A stretch of 64,000 bases of DNA from Mesorhizobium qingshengii (lineage in GTDB: Bacteria; Pseudomonadota; Alphaproteobacteria; Rhizobiales; Rhizobiaceae). Position numbers and translations under genes: made by a program. How positions within the stretch are numbered: position 1 is the first letter of the stretch; each line of letters opens with the position of its first letter. The notes beneath the pieces are model-generated. The model saw only the letters and a program-made list of their open reading frames with translations, did not search any database and was not told the origin of the DNA. The stretch is taken from contig NZ_JAPFQA010000004.1 of assembly GCF_027563465.1 (NCBI RefSeq), positions 248,001-312,000 on the forward strand, in the 5' to 3' direction. Positions 11,780-20,455 of the stretch are shown one piece after another.

Positions 11780-12076
11780 TCAGTGACGCGGCAGTCCGAT
11801 TGCACCAGCACCCATATCGACAGTGATGCTGCCGGAAATCCTGACATCCGTATCGCCGATCTTGAACTGGCCATTCCCATTGCTGGGGAGCGCATCGTCG
11901 GGTTCGGGCTCGGGGGCCGGCTTGGCGATGCGATAATCGCTTGTCACGCCGGGCAGCGCGCCCTGCTGTGGATTTGGCGAGCTGTCTCCGGCAACGGCAG
12001 TGCCGCAGGTGATGGCAGCGGCGGCGACGCCAGCAATCAGCCGGTTCAAACCAGTATGTGAAACCTTGAGGAGCAT
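11780..12076 (-). CDS. Small exported hypothetical protein
   Basis: 98 aa. The N-terminus MLLKVSHTGLNRLIAGVAAA is a positively charged region plus hydrophobic core ending in a plausible AVAGD signal-peptidase site. The mature part is short, Pro/Asp-rich (APEPEPDD) and ends with a predicted beta segment (IGDTDVRISGSITVDMGAGA). No domain is recognised. It is a monocistronic minus-strand gene placed between a terminator and clpP. Confidence 0.55.
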   Translation of the reverse strand: MLLKVSHTGLNRLIAGVAAAAITCGTAVAGDSSPNPQQGALPGVTSDYRIAKPAPEPEPDDALPSNGNGQFKIGDTDVRISGSITVDMGAGAIGLPRH

Positions 12077-12176
12077 TGGCCAACCATAGTGCCGCGACCG
12101 GGGCGAAGCCAGAGCGGCGGCGGCAAAAATCGCCGGCGGCCGATCGACCTCTGTTCAGCGCGGCGGCTGCGTGCCT

Positions 12177-12782
12177 TCACGCGGCCTGCTTGCGCGTATC
12201 GAAAACATGGTCGACGATGCCCCAGGCTTGGGCCTCGCGGGCCGTCATGAAGTGATCGCGATCGAGTGTGCGTTCGACCTCCTCATAGGTGCGGCCGCAA
12301 TGCTGCGCATAGAGTTCGGCCATGTGCCGCTTTGTCTGGCCGATGCGCTCGGCATGGCGCTGGATGTCGGAGGCCTGGCCCTGGAATCCGCCCAGCGGCT
12401 GATGCAGCAGGATGGTGGCGTTCGGCAGGGAGATCCGGCGTCCGGCCGTGCCGGCCATCAGCAGGAACGAGGCCATCGAAGCGGCAAAGCCCATGCACAC
12501 GGTCGACACCGGGCAACTGATGTATTGCATCGTGTCGTAGATGGCGAAACCGCTGGTCACCACGCCGCCGGGCGAGTTGATGTAGAGTGAAATCTCCTTG
12601 TCGGGATTGTCCGATTCCAGCGACAGCAGTTGCGCGCAGACCAGCGCCGAGACGTCGTCGTTGATCTCTCCGTTAATGAAGACGATGCGCTCGCGCAGCA
12701 ACCGCGAGAAGATGTCGAAGGCGCGTTCGCCGCGGCTCGATTGCTCGATCACCATCGGCACCAGATTGGCAAGGCCGCTCAT
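12177..12782 (-). CDS. clpP: ATP-dependent Clp protease proteolytic subunit, secondary paralogue type
   Basis: Serine protease ring subunit acting with ClpA/ClpX. 201 aa. The catalytic triad is visible: Ser102 in [11 protein letters not shown], His127 in ILLHQPLGG and Asp176 in LDRDHFMTA. The start at the ATG of [14 protein letters not shown] is the usual family start; the frame extends upstream with non-homologous sequence. There is no clpX or tig neighbour as in the main clpP locus. Rhizobiales usually carry several ClpP copies, so this is probably an accessory paralogue. Its neighbours on the same strand are the SRPBCC and ArsR genes upstream. Confidence 0.88.
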   Translation of the reverse strand: MSGLANLVPMVIEQSSRGERAFDIFSRLLRERIVFINGEINDDVSALVCAQLLSLESDNPDKEISLYINSPGGVVTSGFAIYDTMQYISCPVSTVCMGFAASMASFLLMAGTAGRRISLPNATILLHQPLGGFQGQASDIQRHAERIGQTKRHMAELYAQHCGRTYEEVERTLDRDHFMTAREAQAWGIVDHVFDTRKQAA

Positions 12783-12807
12783 CACTTCTCTCCGTTGGTT
12801 TCGTTGT

Positions 12808-13308
12808 TCAGGCCGCGCGCAGCAACAGCAAGGGCGTGTTCGCGGCGATGGGCTGTCCGGCTCCGCGCAATCCCAGTGAAAGCCGGCAGCCGGCGCCCGC
12901 CATGGTGAACGCGGGCATTGCCGTTCGGGCAAAACCGTCATGGACAATGCGCAGGTGCGTGCCGCCCGAGATGGTGCGGGCGAGTGTAAAAGTGACGGTG
13001 CTGTCGAGCGGGTCCTGCCGCGCGGCATCGCCTTGCTGCGGCCGCTCGCGCCAGGAATAACGCAAAAGTCGTTCGGGCTCGGCGTCGAGAATTTCGCATT
13101 CGATCGGCGCGCCCGGTCCGGCGAAGGCAAAACGATTGCCGATCTCCGGCCTGATGTCGTTCGGCATCATCCAGGCGGCGAGCAGGTCCGGCATGGTCAG
13201 CGCCCGCCACACCTTTTCCGGCGGCTCGGCAAGGTCATATTCGAACTCGAGTGCATCGGGAGCGGCTTCGCCCTGGCTCTCGTTGGTCATTGATCCGGTG
13301 TCCTTCAT
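12808..13308 (-). CDS. SRPBCC (AHSA1-like) domain protein
   Basis: 166 aa. The N-terminal half matches the activator-of-Hsp90/START-like fold used in small stress or ligand-binding proteins: [20 protein letters not shown], then GNRFAF, an [14 protein letters not shown] segment and a [19 protein letters not shown] strand pair. The C-terminal ~30 residues are Leu/Ala-rich. Its ATG overlaps the stop of the ArsR gene upstream (AATGA), a pairing seen very often for this family, so the two are co-translated and probably functionally linked. Confidence 0.75.
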   Translation of the reverse strand: MKDTGSMTNESQGEAAPDALEFEYDLAEPPEKVWRALTMPDLLAAWMMPNDIRPEIGNRFAFAGPGAPIECEILDAEPERLLRYSWRERPQQGDAARQDPLDSTVTFTLARTISGGTHLRIVHDGFARTAMPAFTMAGAGCRLSLGLRGAGQPIAANTPLLLLRAA

Positions 13309-13619
13309 TGATCCATGTCCTTCAAAACCGCCTTCAGCCTATCGATGCGCTCCGGCCAGAAGATCCGGTAGCGTTCGATCCAGGAGAGCAGGGGAGCAAG
13401 CCCTTGCGGATCGGCACGATAGTAGGCGTTGCGGCCGGCCCGCCGCTCGACCACCAGGCCAGCGCCGCGCAACACCGCCAGATGCTGAGACACCGCCGGC
13501 TGCGACACCGTCATGCCGCTGCGCAGTTCCGACACGCTCATCTCGCTGGTGGCGAGGCGCTCGTAGACGGCGCGGCGCGTCGGGTCGGCCAAGGCCCGGA
13601 AAATCTCTGCTTCGATCAT
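13305..13619 (-). CDS. ArsR family transcriptional regulator
   Basis: 104 aa winged-helix repressor. The helix-turn-helix is in VSELRSGMTVSQPAVSQHLAV, followed by the wing LVVERRAGRNAYYRADPQGL. No CxC metal-binding motif in helix 3, so it is the non-metal subgroup usually found upstream of AHSA1-type proteins. It probably represses its own two-gene operon with the downstream SRPBCC gene. Confidence 0.85.
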   Translation of the reverse strand: MIEAEIFRALADPTRRAVYERLATSEMSVSELRSGMTVSQPAVSQHLAVLRGAGLVVERRAGRNAYYRADPQGLAPLLSWIERYRIFWPERIDRLKAVLKDMDQ

Positions 13620-13703
13620 GGCAAAAGCATAAGTCGATACTTATCGATTTGGCAAGTGCTGTTTTGAAACCCATATACGGGCCTCGGGCATTGCTGCCAT
13701 TCC

Positions 13704-13744
13704 TTGACAATCAGCGGCGATGCATATAGGAACGAAAAGGGAAC
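13704..13744 (+). promoter_or_regulatory. ssb promoter region with LexA (SOS) box
   Basis: A TTGACA element at 13704-13709 and a TATAGG at 13725-13730 form a plausible, short-spaced promoter. Overlapping its downstream end is GAAC, seven bases, GAAC (13730-13744), an exact alphaproteobacterial LexA motif placed where binding would block transcription of ssb. The rest of the 226-base gap holds no gene. Confidence 0.7.
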
Positions 13745-13845
13745 AAAAACCTTGTGGGAAAAGGCAGCCACGGCAGGCGGGGATCGTCCGGAGCCTGTAA
13801 GGTGCGCCAACAAAAAATAGTTTCGGATGAGCGCGGAGAAATAAG

Positions 13846-14361
13846 ATGGCGGGTAGCGTCAACAAAGTCATTCTGGTCGGCAATCTCGGCGCGGACCCTG
13901 AAGTCCGCCGGCTGAATTCCGGCGAGCCGGTCGTCAACATCCGCATTGCGACGTCGGAAAGCTGGCGTGACAAGAATTCCGGCGAGCGCAAGGAAAAGAC
14001 CGAGTGGCACAACGTCGTCATCTTCAATGACCAGCTCGCCAAGGTGGCCGAGCAATATCTGAAGAAGGGCATGAAGGTCTATGTCGAGGGCCAGTTGCAG
14101 ACGCGCAAATGGCAGGACCAGACCGGCAACGACAAGTACACGACGGAAGTCGTGCTGCAGAAATTCCGTGGCGAGCTGCAGATGCTCGACGCGCGTGGGC
14201 AGGGTGAAGGTGGCCAGGTCGGCGGCTATTCCGGTGGCGGCAGCAGCCGTGGTTCCGATTTCGGCCAGTCCAGCCCGAGCGAGAGCTTCAATCGTGGCGG
14301 CGGCGCTCCCAAGGGTGGCGGCGGTTCGTCGCGCGAACTGGACGACGAAATTCCGTTCTGA
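13846..14361 (+). CDS. ssb: Single-stranded DNA-binding protein
   Basis: 171 aa. The N-terminal OB fold begins [20 protein letters not shown] and includes [17 protein letters not shown] and [10 protein letters not shown] Gly/Ser-rich flexible linker follows from about residue 120, and the acidic tip DDEIPF, which recruits replication and repair proteins, closes the protein. Expression is likely SOS-inducible because of the LexA box at its promoter. Confidence 0.97.
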   Translation: MAGSVNKVILVGNLGADPEVRRLNSGEPVVNIRIATSESWRDKNSGERKEKTEWHNVVIFNDQLAKVAEQYLKKGMKVYVEGQLQTRKWQDQTGNDKYTTEVVLQKFRGELQMLDARGQGEGGQVGGYSGGGSSRGSDFGQSSPSESFNRGGGAPKGGGGSSRELDDEIPF

Positions 14362-14404
14362 GACCAACTGACGGCTGACGAGAAGCAGATACAGGAGAGG
14401 GGCG

Positions 14405-14803
14405 ATGTCGCTGCAACCGCTGCTTGCCGCGCCCTCTCCAATTCCTTGGCATGCGTTCGCCGCCTTTGCCGCATTGGCGATAGGGGCCTCGCAGCTGGCG
14501 CTGCCGAAAGGAACGCCGCGTCATCGCATCGCTGGCTATGTCTGGGCGGCGCTGATGCTGGTCATTGCCATCAGCAGTTTCTGGATCCAGCAGATCCGCC
14601 TGATCGGCCGCTTCAGCCCGATCCATCTGCTGTCGATCCTCGTGCTGGTCACCGTTCCCCTGGCGGTGTGGCACGCGCACACCCATCGCGTCGAAAAGCA
14701 TCGGGGCGCCATGATCAAGCTCTATGTTTTCGCTCTGATCGGTGCCGGCATCTTCACGCTGCTGCCCGGCCGCATCATGCACGCGGTCGTGTTCGGTCAA
14801 TGA
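14405..14803 (+). CDS. DUF2306 family membrane protein
   Basis: 132 aa with four hydrophobic segments: near the N-terminus (AFAAFAALAIGASQLAL), VWAALMLVIAISSFWI, LLSILVLVTVPLAVWHA and MIKLYVFALIGAGIFTLL. Several histidines lie at membrane edges (TPRHRIAG, WHAHTHRVEKHRG), as is usual in this family. Function unknown. AGGAGAGG lies just upstream of the ATG. Thirty-one bases separate it from the broken OsmC gene. Confidence 0.7.
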   Translation: MSLQPLLAAPSPIPWHAFAAFAALAIGASQLALPKGTPRHRIAGYVWAALMLVIAISSFWIQQIRLIGRFSPIHLLSILVLVTVPLAVWHAHTHRVEKHRGAMIKLYVFALIGAGIFTLLPGRIMHAVVFGQ

Positions 14804-14834
14804 TCCCCGCGATACAGTCGGAAGGAAGAGTTCA

Positions 14835-15260
14835 GTGAAAGCACGTGTCAAATGGGTCGAGGAGCGCACCTTCGTCGGTGAATCCGGCAGCGGTCACAAA
14901 CTGGTGCTGGGCACCGCGCTCTGACCGGAAGGCAAGACGCCGGGCCCGAGCCCGATGGAGCTGGTGCTGATCGGCACCGGTGGCTGTTCGGCCTATGACG
15001 TGGTGCATATCCTCGAAAAGGGGCGCGAGGCGGTCGAGGACTGCGTCGTCGAGCTCGACGCCGACCGGGCCGAAACCGAGCCCAGGGTTTTCACACGCAT
15101 CCACATGCATTTCGTCGTCAAGGGCCGGGCGCTGTCCAGCGACAAGGTCAAACGAGCAATCGACCTGTCGATCGAAAAATACTGTTCGGCCTCCGCGATG
15201 CTGGCCAAGACCGCCACGATCACCCATGATTTCGAAGTGATCGATACGACGGCGAAGTAG
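14835..15260 (+). pseudogene. OsmC family protein gene with one in-frame TGA
   Basis: Reading from the GTG at 14835 (GGAAGG ribosome site) gives 141 codons, the normal OsmC length, but codon 30 is TGA (14922-14924). The frame and family homology continue on both sides: VKWVEERTFVGESGSGHKLV before, PEGKTPGPSPMELVLIGTGG after. The peroxidatic cysteine region GTGGCSAYDVVHIL lies after the stop. A single G-to-T change of a GGA glycine codon would explain it. An internal start at the ATG at 14955 would give 101 aa lacking the N-terminal strands. Recent nonsense mutation, sequencing error and readthrough are the options; the first two are most likely. Confidence 0.75.
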
Positions 15261-15286
15261 GGGCCGGCCTCAGGGTTGGTTTCGCA

Positions 15287-15916
15287 CTACCCTGCCATCA
15301 ACGCCTTGACGCCGTCGGCAACGAACTGCACGGCAAGCGCCGCCAGGATGACACCGAGCAATCGCGTCAGGATCGAACGGCCGGTGTGGCCGAGGATGCG
15401 GTCGATGCGCTCCGACAGCACGAACACCAGATAGGTGATGGCGAGGCAGACGAAGATGATGCCGACCAGCGCCGCCTGCGCGGCAAAACCCTGAAACGAG
15501 CCCGAAAGCAGCACGGTCGCCGAAATGGCGCCGGGGCCGGCGATCAGCGGGATCGCCAGCGGGAAAGCGGCGATGTTGTGGATCATGTCCTTGGTGATGG
15601 CCACGTCGCCGATCTTCTCCTTGCGGTCCTGCCGGCGCTCGAACACCATTTCGAAGGCGATGAAGAACAGCAGGAAGCCGCCGGCGACGCGGAAGGCCGG
15701 CAGCGTGATGCCGAACACGGACAGGATCGAGGCGCCTGCGACCGCGAACAGCGCCATCACCAGGAAGCCGATGACCGAGGCGCGGACGGAAACCTGCTGG
15801 CGCTCCTCGCGGTTCATGCCGCGCGTCACGGCGAGGAACAGCGGCGCCAGCCCGGGCGGATCGATGGTCACGAGAATGGTGACGAAGGCGTTGAACAGGC
15901 TGTCGAAATTCGGCAT
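15287..15916 (-). CDS. MarC family integral membrane protein
   Basis: 209 aa with six hydrophobic segments. Family hallmarks are FVTILVTIDPPGLAPLFLAVT near the N-terminus, AGGFLLFFIAFEMVF in the middle and FPLAIPLIAGPGAISATVLL after it. Members are multi-pass inner-membrane proteins of unknown transport function; the old antibiotic-resistance link is not supported for the family. The start MPNFDSLFNAFV was chosen because the upstream 17 codons are hydrophilic and unlike the family. Confidence 0.88.
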   Translation of the reverse strand: MPNFDSLFNAFVTILVTIDPPGLAPLFLAVTRGMNREERQQVSVRASVIGFLVMALFAVAGASILSVFGITLPAFRVAGGFLLFFIAFEMVFERRQDRKEKIGDVAITKDMIHNIAAFPLAIPLIAGPGAISATVLLSGSFQGFAAQAALVGIIFVCLAITYLVFVLSERIDRILGHTGRSILTRLLGVILAALAVQFVADGVKALMAG

Positions 15917-16018
15917 CTCTGACCCCTCCCACCGGGCAGAGCCCGCACCATGGTATTGGTAGAGCAAAGCCCGGTCGGTGGGAACTGTCGGAGCGACGAT
16001 ACTGGAGACGTGACTGGT

Positions 16019-16411
16019 TCAGCCGGCGGCGCCGCAATAGGCCTCGAGGCGGTAGCCGTCCGGATCGATGACAAAGGCGGCATAGTAGTTTTCACCGTAG
16101 TCAGCGCGCAGGCCCGGCGTCCCATTGTCGCTGCCACCTTCGCGCAGTGCACCGGCATGAAAGGCATCGACGCCGCCTCGCGTTGGCGCGGCGAAGCAGA
16201 AATGCAGGCCGGACTTTTCGTCAGCCGGTACCGGCCGCGGCACCTCGTTGACCCACAGCGCGACGCTCTGTGCGCCATAGCCGAGCGAGCCCGGGGATTG
16301 GCTGAGACAGCTGTAGCCAAGCGGCTTCAGCGCGGCGTCGTAAAAACGCTTGGATGTTGCCGCGTCGCGGACACCGATCGAGATGTGATCGAACATATTT
16401 TTCTCATTCAT
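16019..16411 (-). CDS. VOC family (glyoxalase/bleomycin-resistance fold) protein
   Basis: 130 aa. It starts MNEKNMFDHISIGVRDAATS with the first VOC beta strand and its metal-position histidine, continues with FYDAALKPLGY, and ends with AAFVIDPDGYRLEAYCG, the standard second-half motif carrying the metal-binding Glu. Single-domain VOC proteins of this type act on many small molecules, so no substrate is proposed. It lies 16 bases after the next minus-strand gene and is probably transcribed with it. Confidence 0.8.
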   Translation of the reverse strand: MNEKNMFDHISIGVRDAATSKRFYDAALKPLGYSCLSQSPGSLGYGAQSVALWVNEVPRPVPADEKSGLHFCFAAPTRGGVDAFHAGALREGGSDNGTPGLRADYGENYYAAFVIDPDGYRLEAYCGAAG

Positions 16412-16427
16412 TCAATGTCTTGTGGCA

Positions 16428-16979
16428 TCAGGTTGTTGTCACTCGGCGCGCCAGGAACTCGACCTCCAGCCGCCATGTCGCGCCGTTGTCGTGTGAGCGT
16501 TCGCCAAGCCAGCGGAAGCTGCTGTCGGTGATGCGGGAAAAACTCCAGCGCACCGAAGAGCCGGTGCCGTCGGCGCCCACCTGCACGATCGTGTCGCCCT
16601 CGGCACGGCCGAGCTGGCGGCTAAAATACTGGTTGCGCGGATCGCTCCAGAAAATGTGCCAGGCGTCGGCGCCAGGATCGTAAACCCGCAGCGTCGTGCC
16701 ATAAAAAGTCCATTTGCCAAGGGAAGGCGAGGGGCCAGCGTCGCGCGCGGGCAGGATCCACACATCCTGGATCGCGCGGCCTTCCAGCACCCAGCCGAAA
16801 TGCACCTCGCCGCGCCCGCTCAGCACGGTCCCGTCCTCGAGATGGCGCGAGGCCTCGAACGTCCAGGCGCCGACGAAGCGGCCATAAAGGGCCAGTTGTT
16901 GGGCAAGCCCTTCTGCTGGTCCGGCGCTGTGCAAGGCCTGTGCAAAGGAAGATTGGGCAAAGGAGGATTGGTCGAACAT
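16428..16979 (-). CDS. Hypothetical protein, lipocalin/START-like beta fold suspected
   Basis: 183 aa, soluble. The N-terminus has a short tandem repeat (SSFAQSSFAQ). The body alternates predicted beta strands rich in Trp and aromatic residues (FVGAWTFEASRHLEDGT, WVLEGRAIQDVWILP, WRLEVEFLARR), typical of small ligand-binding beta barrels. No family name can be assigned with confidence. It is divergent from an AraC-type regulator only 85 bases away, which makes it and the VOC gene behind it plausible targets of that regulator. Confidence 0.55.
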   Translation of the reverse strand: MFDQSSFAQSSFAQALHSAGPAEGLAQQLALYGRFVGAWTFEASRHLEDGTVLSGRGEVHFGWVLEGRAIQDVWILPARDAGPSPSLGKWTFYGTTLRVYDPGADAWHIFWSDPRNQYFSRQLGRAEGDTIVQVGADGTGSSVRWSFSRITDSSFRWLGERSHDNGATWRLEVEFLARRVTTT

Positions 16980-17064
16980 GGCTACGGCCTCTTCTTGTCA
17001 GGAGACCGGGAAGGGTAGGCGGTCACGGGGTTCTGGGCTTGGGAAAAATTGCTATAGTTCGGCC

Positions 17065-17964
17065 ATGACAGCGACCACGCGCGCACTCGCATCCGGACCC
17101 GGCTGGCAGGTGTCGGACGTGGTGTGCACGGCTGGCGCCGGCGACCGGCCGTTCGAGGAAACACACCGGGATTTCTGCGTCGCCGTGGTCACCAGCGGCA
17201 CGTTCCGTTATCGCGCGCAACAAGGCACGGCGATGCTGGCGCCCGGTTCCCTTCTGCTTGGCAATCCCGGCACGTGCTACGAGTGCGGGCACGAGCACGG
17301 CAGCGGTGACCGTTGCCTCTCGTTCCATTTCGGACCGGCCTACATGGAACGGATCGTCGCCGAAGTGCCGGGCGCCGGGAAACTGGCCTTCGAGGCGGCA
17401 CGCCTGCCGCCTTTGCCGGCCTTCGCGCCGCTGCTGGCCACGGCGGAAGCCGCGCGAGACATGGCCGACAACGACGCCTTCGAGGAACTCTCCCTACGCA
17501 TCGCAGGTGCTTCAGTGACGGCTGCCACCGACGCCACGCCTGCCAGGCGCGCGCCGAGCCGCCGTGATCAGAAACGGGTTGCCGAAGCGGTGCGGCGGAT
17601 CGAACTGGATGCGGACGGGCCGGTCTCGCTTTCGGCGCTTGCCGAGGAGACGGCAACCAGCCCCTATCATTTCCTGCGGATTTTCCGTCAGGTCGCCGGG
17701 ATGACGCCCTACCAATTCCTGCTGCGGACACGGCTGCACCGCGCTGCGGTGCGGCTGCGTATGGCGAACGAGACAGTCTCGGCGATCGCCTTCGCGGCCG
17801 GCTTCAACGATCTGTCGACTTTCAACCGTCGTTTTCGGCGCGTCATGGGTGAGACGCCCGGCGACTATCGCACCCGCCGGCCCGGCGGCGCCTTGCCGGC
17901 CACATCGGCAGTCGCGGCCTTGCGAGGTCAGTCCGACGTCGGGCCGCACCAGCCTGGCAGGTAG
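17065..17964 (+). CDS. AraC family transcriptional regulator
   Basis: 299 aa. An N-terminal cupin-like sensing domain (AMLAPGSLLLGNPGTCYECG, with several Cys/His in CGHEHGSGDRC) is followed by the C-terminal double helix-turn-helix. First HTH: VSLSALAEETATSPYHFLR. Second: ETVSAIAFAAGFNDLSTFNR, ending FRRVMGETPGDYR. Start at the ATG at 17065; an upstream extension would overlap the divergent gene. Its 3' end overlaps the convergent ParB/Srx gene by 37 bases. Confidence 0.85.
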   Translation: MTATTRALASGPGWQVSDVVCTAGAGDRPFEETHRDFCVAVVTSGTFRYRAQQGTAMLAPGSLLLGNPGTCYECGHEHGSGDRCLSFHFGPAYMERIVAEVPGAGKLAFEAARLPPLPAFAPLLATAEAARDMADNDAFEELSLRIAGASVTAATDATPARRAPSRRDQKRVAEAVRRIELDADGPVSLSALAEETATSPYHFLRIFRQVAGMTPYQFLLRTRLHRAAVRLRMANETVSAIAFAAGFNDLSTFNRRFRRVMGETPGDYRTRRPGGALPATSAVAALRGQSDVGPHQPGR

Positions 17965-18548
17965 TCGGCGTCCTTGTCCTTGGCCAGCGTCAGTGCCTCC
18001 TTCATCGCCTTGTCGAAGTTTTTCGCCACGACGTCCGGGTCGATGCGCCGGCGCAGGAAATCCGCCCACAGGAATTCGCTAAACGGGGTCGTGTCCTTGG
18101 CGAAGCCGCCTTGCCGGCGCAGCTCACCCGCCATGCTTCGGTAGGGATCGTCGACCAGTTCAGCCATGGTTTTCGGAATGGCGCCGTAGTCGCGCCGCCG
18201 ACCGGTTTCGTCGAACGGGTGCATCCAGCCGCGATTGTCGAGCACAACGAAAAAGGCGTCCTTGTCGAGCGCCGACAGGTCGCTGGTCACCGTGACGAAA
18301 ACATCCTTGATGCCTTCCTCGAGCAGCGCGCGGGCGAGGTGGTGATGATCGGTGACGTAGTTGCGTTTCTTTGGCCCCAGCACGACGGGGACCATGTGCC
18401 TGCCGAGAAACGTACCGGTCTTCCTGGCGCTCTGCGTGCGGATCATCTGGCGTTTCAAGGCCACTTCCCGCATGCCGACGGTGATCTGCGTCGGCCGCAG
18501 GTCCTTGACGGCGACGGGGTTCAGCAGAGGCTCTCTTTGGATGATCAT
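17928..18548 (-). CDS. ParB/Srx-like domain protein (ParBc_2 type)
   Basis: 206 aa. Segments MIIQREPLLNPVAVKDLRPT, LGRHMVPVVLGPKKRNYVTD and the HHHLARALLEEG helix match the ParBc_2 family, relatives of ParB/sulfiredoxin N-terminal domains that bind or hydrolyse nucleotides. No HTH is present, so it is not a partition protein. Role unknown. It lies 23 bases after the SulP gene on the same strand, suggesting one transcript. Confidence 0.7.
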   Translation of the reverse strand: MIIQREPLLNPVAVKDLRPTQITVGMREVALKRQMIRTQSARKTGTFLGRHMVPVVLGPKKRNYVTDHHHLARALLEEGIKDVFVTVTSDLSALDKDAFFVVLDNRGWMHPFDETGRRRDYGAIPKTMAELVDDPYRSMAGELRRQGGFAKDTTPFSEFLWADFLRRRIDPDVVAKNFDKAMKEALTLAKDKDADYLPGWCGPTSD

Positions 18549-18571
18549 GTCCGGCTCTCCTGTTTCGGCGA

Positions 18572-20323
18572 CTAACGGCCGGATTGCAGCGCCTTCACGG
18601 CGGCGTCGACGCTGTGGAATATCCGTTGCGGGCCGACGAGGTCGATGATGCCAAACCGCGCCAGCGCCGCCTGGGCGCGCAGGGACTCCATCCTGGCAAT
18701 GGCGAAGACCGCGCCCGCCTTGCGGCAATGCGTTATGGTTTCGATCAGTGCCTGGGCGGCGGTATAGTCGATTTCGACGATGCTGCTGGCCTCCAGCACG
18801 ACGAGTTTCACGCGTCCATTGCCGGCGTCGACCAGATCACAGAAGCCGCGTTTGAAGCGATCGGCATTGACGAAGGACAGAGGTGCCTGAAACGCGGCGA
18901 CCAGCACGCCTGGCAGCCGTTCGCCGGCGTTTCCGACGGTCGGCGGCCACCAGACCGACGTGCCGGGAACCTGCTCCAGTTCGATGGGCTGCGTTCGCGT
19001 CGCGCTCCACACACCATGCAGCAGCGAAAGGCCGATGCCGATCGCCACACCGATCTGTATGGGCAGCACGACGATAGCCGCCATGGTAATCAGGATCAGG
19101 AGGAATTCGAGCGGCGCCTGCCGGTAGACATTGGCGAACACCTGCCAGCGCAGGATACGCCGAGCCACGAACAGCAGCACGCCCGCCAGGGCCGCCTGCG
19201 GGATGTTGGCCAGCAAGCCGCCACCGAACGCGCCGAGCGCCAGCACGATTGCGGCGGCGAAGAGGCCTGCCAGTTGCGAATGGCCGCCGGTATGGGCGGC
19301 GATGGCCGTGCGCGGCGGGCTGGCATTGACCGGAAAGCCGGCAAACAGTCCCGACGCAATGCTGCCGGCGCCAACGCCGACAAAATCGCGGTTGACGTCC
19401 GGGGCTTCGCCCTGTTGCGAGACGAAAGAGCGGGCGGTGGCCGCCGTCTGCACCATGACGACGATGGCAATCAGCAGTGCCAGTGGAACCAGCGCCCGGA
19501 TGTCGCCGAGGCGGACCAGCGGCAGGCCGGCACGCGGCAGGCCGTTCGGCAAGGCGCCAAGCACGGCGACGCCGCGATCCGCGAGACCGAAGGCGACGAC
19601 GGCCAGCGTCGCCAGCACGAGGCCGATCAGCGCGCCGGGGATACGAGCGCTGATACGCTCGGCGAGGAAGACGATGGCGAACACGCCAAGCCCCAGCGCC
19701 AGGCTGTAGGGGTTGGTGAGATGAAGGTTGGCGGCGATCTCACCGACGCGCCGCAAGGTATCGCTGCTTTCGGCGGGCAAGCCAAGCAGTCCCGGCAGTT
19801 GCGAGATGATGATGTGGATGGCTATGCCGGCCAGAAAGCCGGTCGTGACCGGCACCGACAAGAGGTCGGCGATCCAGCCGAGGCGCAACGCCCCGCACAG
19901 CACGACGACCAACCCGACCATCACCGCCAGTGTCGCGGCAAGCGCCAGATATTGGGGCGAGCCGGTGGCGGCAAGCAAGGCAAGACCGCCCGCGAACAGC
20001 GGCGTTATGGTCGAATCCGCGCCGGCCGAAAGGTAGCGACTGGCGCCGAAGACGGCAAAGGCCAGCGATCCGGCGACGAAGACGAAAAAGCCGATCTCGG
20101 GTGCGAAGCCGCCCAGACGGGCGGTGGCCATCTGCTCGGGAATGGCAATCGCGGCCAATGTGAAACCCGCGACGAGATCACCATTGAGATATTTCGGTGC
20201 CCACCCATTCAGCGAGCGGAACGGCAGCCACGAGGTCCAGTTCGTCACGCTTGTGGTCCTCGCTCGGGAAACACGCTCCACCCTGGCCTTTGCTCCGGTG
20301 TTCGCAAAAAGCACCTCGGCCAT
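18572..20323 (-). CDS. SulP family anion transporter with STAS domain
   Basis: 583 aa. Multiple membrane segments from ~residue 45 to ~430, opening with YLNGDLVAGFTLAAIAIPEQ, the SulP signature region, followed by GFAPEIGFFVFVAGSLAFAVFG. The C-terminal STAS domain (from ~residue 460) includes VVLEASSIVEIDYTAAQAL. Probably imports sulfate or another anion; bicarbonate or dicarboxylates cannot be excluded. The divergent neighbour is gyrA. Confidence 0.85.
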   Translation of the reverse strand: MAEVLFANTGAKARVERVSRARTTSVTNWTSWLPFRSLNGWAPKYLNGDLVAGFTLAAIAIPEQMATARLGGFAPEIGFFVFVAGSLAFAVFGASRYLSAGADSTITPLFAGGLALLAATGSPQYLALAATLAVMVGLVVVLCGALRLGWIADLLSVPVTTGFLAGIAIHIIISQLPGLLGLPAESSDTLRRVGEIAANLHLTNPYSLALGLGVFAIVFLAERISARIPGALIGLVLATLAVVAFGLADRGVAVLGALPNGLPRAGLPLVRLGDIRALVPLALLIAIVVMVQTAATARSFVSQQGEAPDVNRDFVGVGAGSIASGLFAGFPVNASPPRTAIAAHTGGHSQLAGLFAAAIVLALGAFGGGLLANIPQAALAGVLLFVARRILRWQVFANVYRQAPLEFLLILITMAAIVVLPIQIGVAIGIGLSLLHGVWSATRTQPIELEQVPGTSVWWPPTVGNAGERLPGVLVAAFQAPLSFVNADRFKRGFCDLVDAGNGRVKLVVLEASSIVEIDYTAAQALIETITHCRKAGAVFAIARMESLRAQAALARFGIIDLVGPQRIFHSVDAAVKALQSGR

Positions 20324-20391
20324 ATCGTCGCAATCAGTGGTATCCTTTTGAAATTACCACCAAAAATGACACTGGAAAAGTGCTGCGGACA

Positions 20392-20419
20392 TTGGAGTTT
20401 CGGGCTTGCTTCCTATATA
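20392..20419 (+). promoter_or_regulatory. Probable gyrA promoter
   Basis: TTGGAG (20392-20397) and TATATA (20414-20419) are 16 bases apart and lie ~40 bases before the gyrA start. No operator is recognised. Supported only by match to the sigma-70 pattern. Confidence 0.45.
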
Positions 20420-20455
20420 AGCGTCAAGTGATTCCTGATTAGATTGTGATCCGAT

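Noticed and set aside
14922-14924. TGA in OsmC as a selenocysteine codon
   Set aside because: The position is a non-catalytic glycine in the family, the catalytic cysteine is encoded normally downstream, and no SECIS-like hairpin directly follows.
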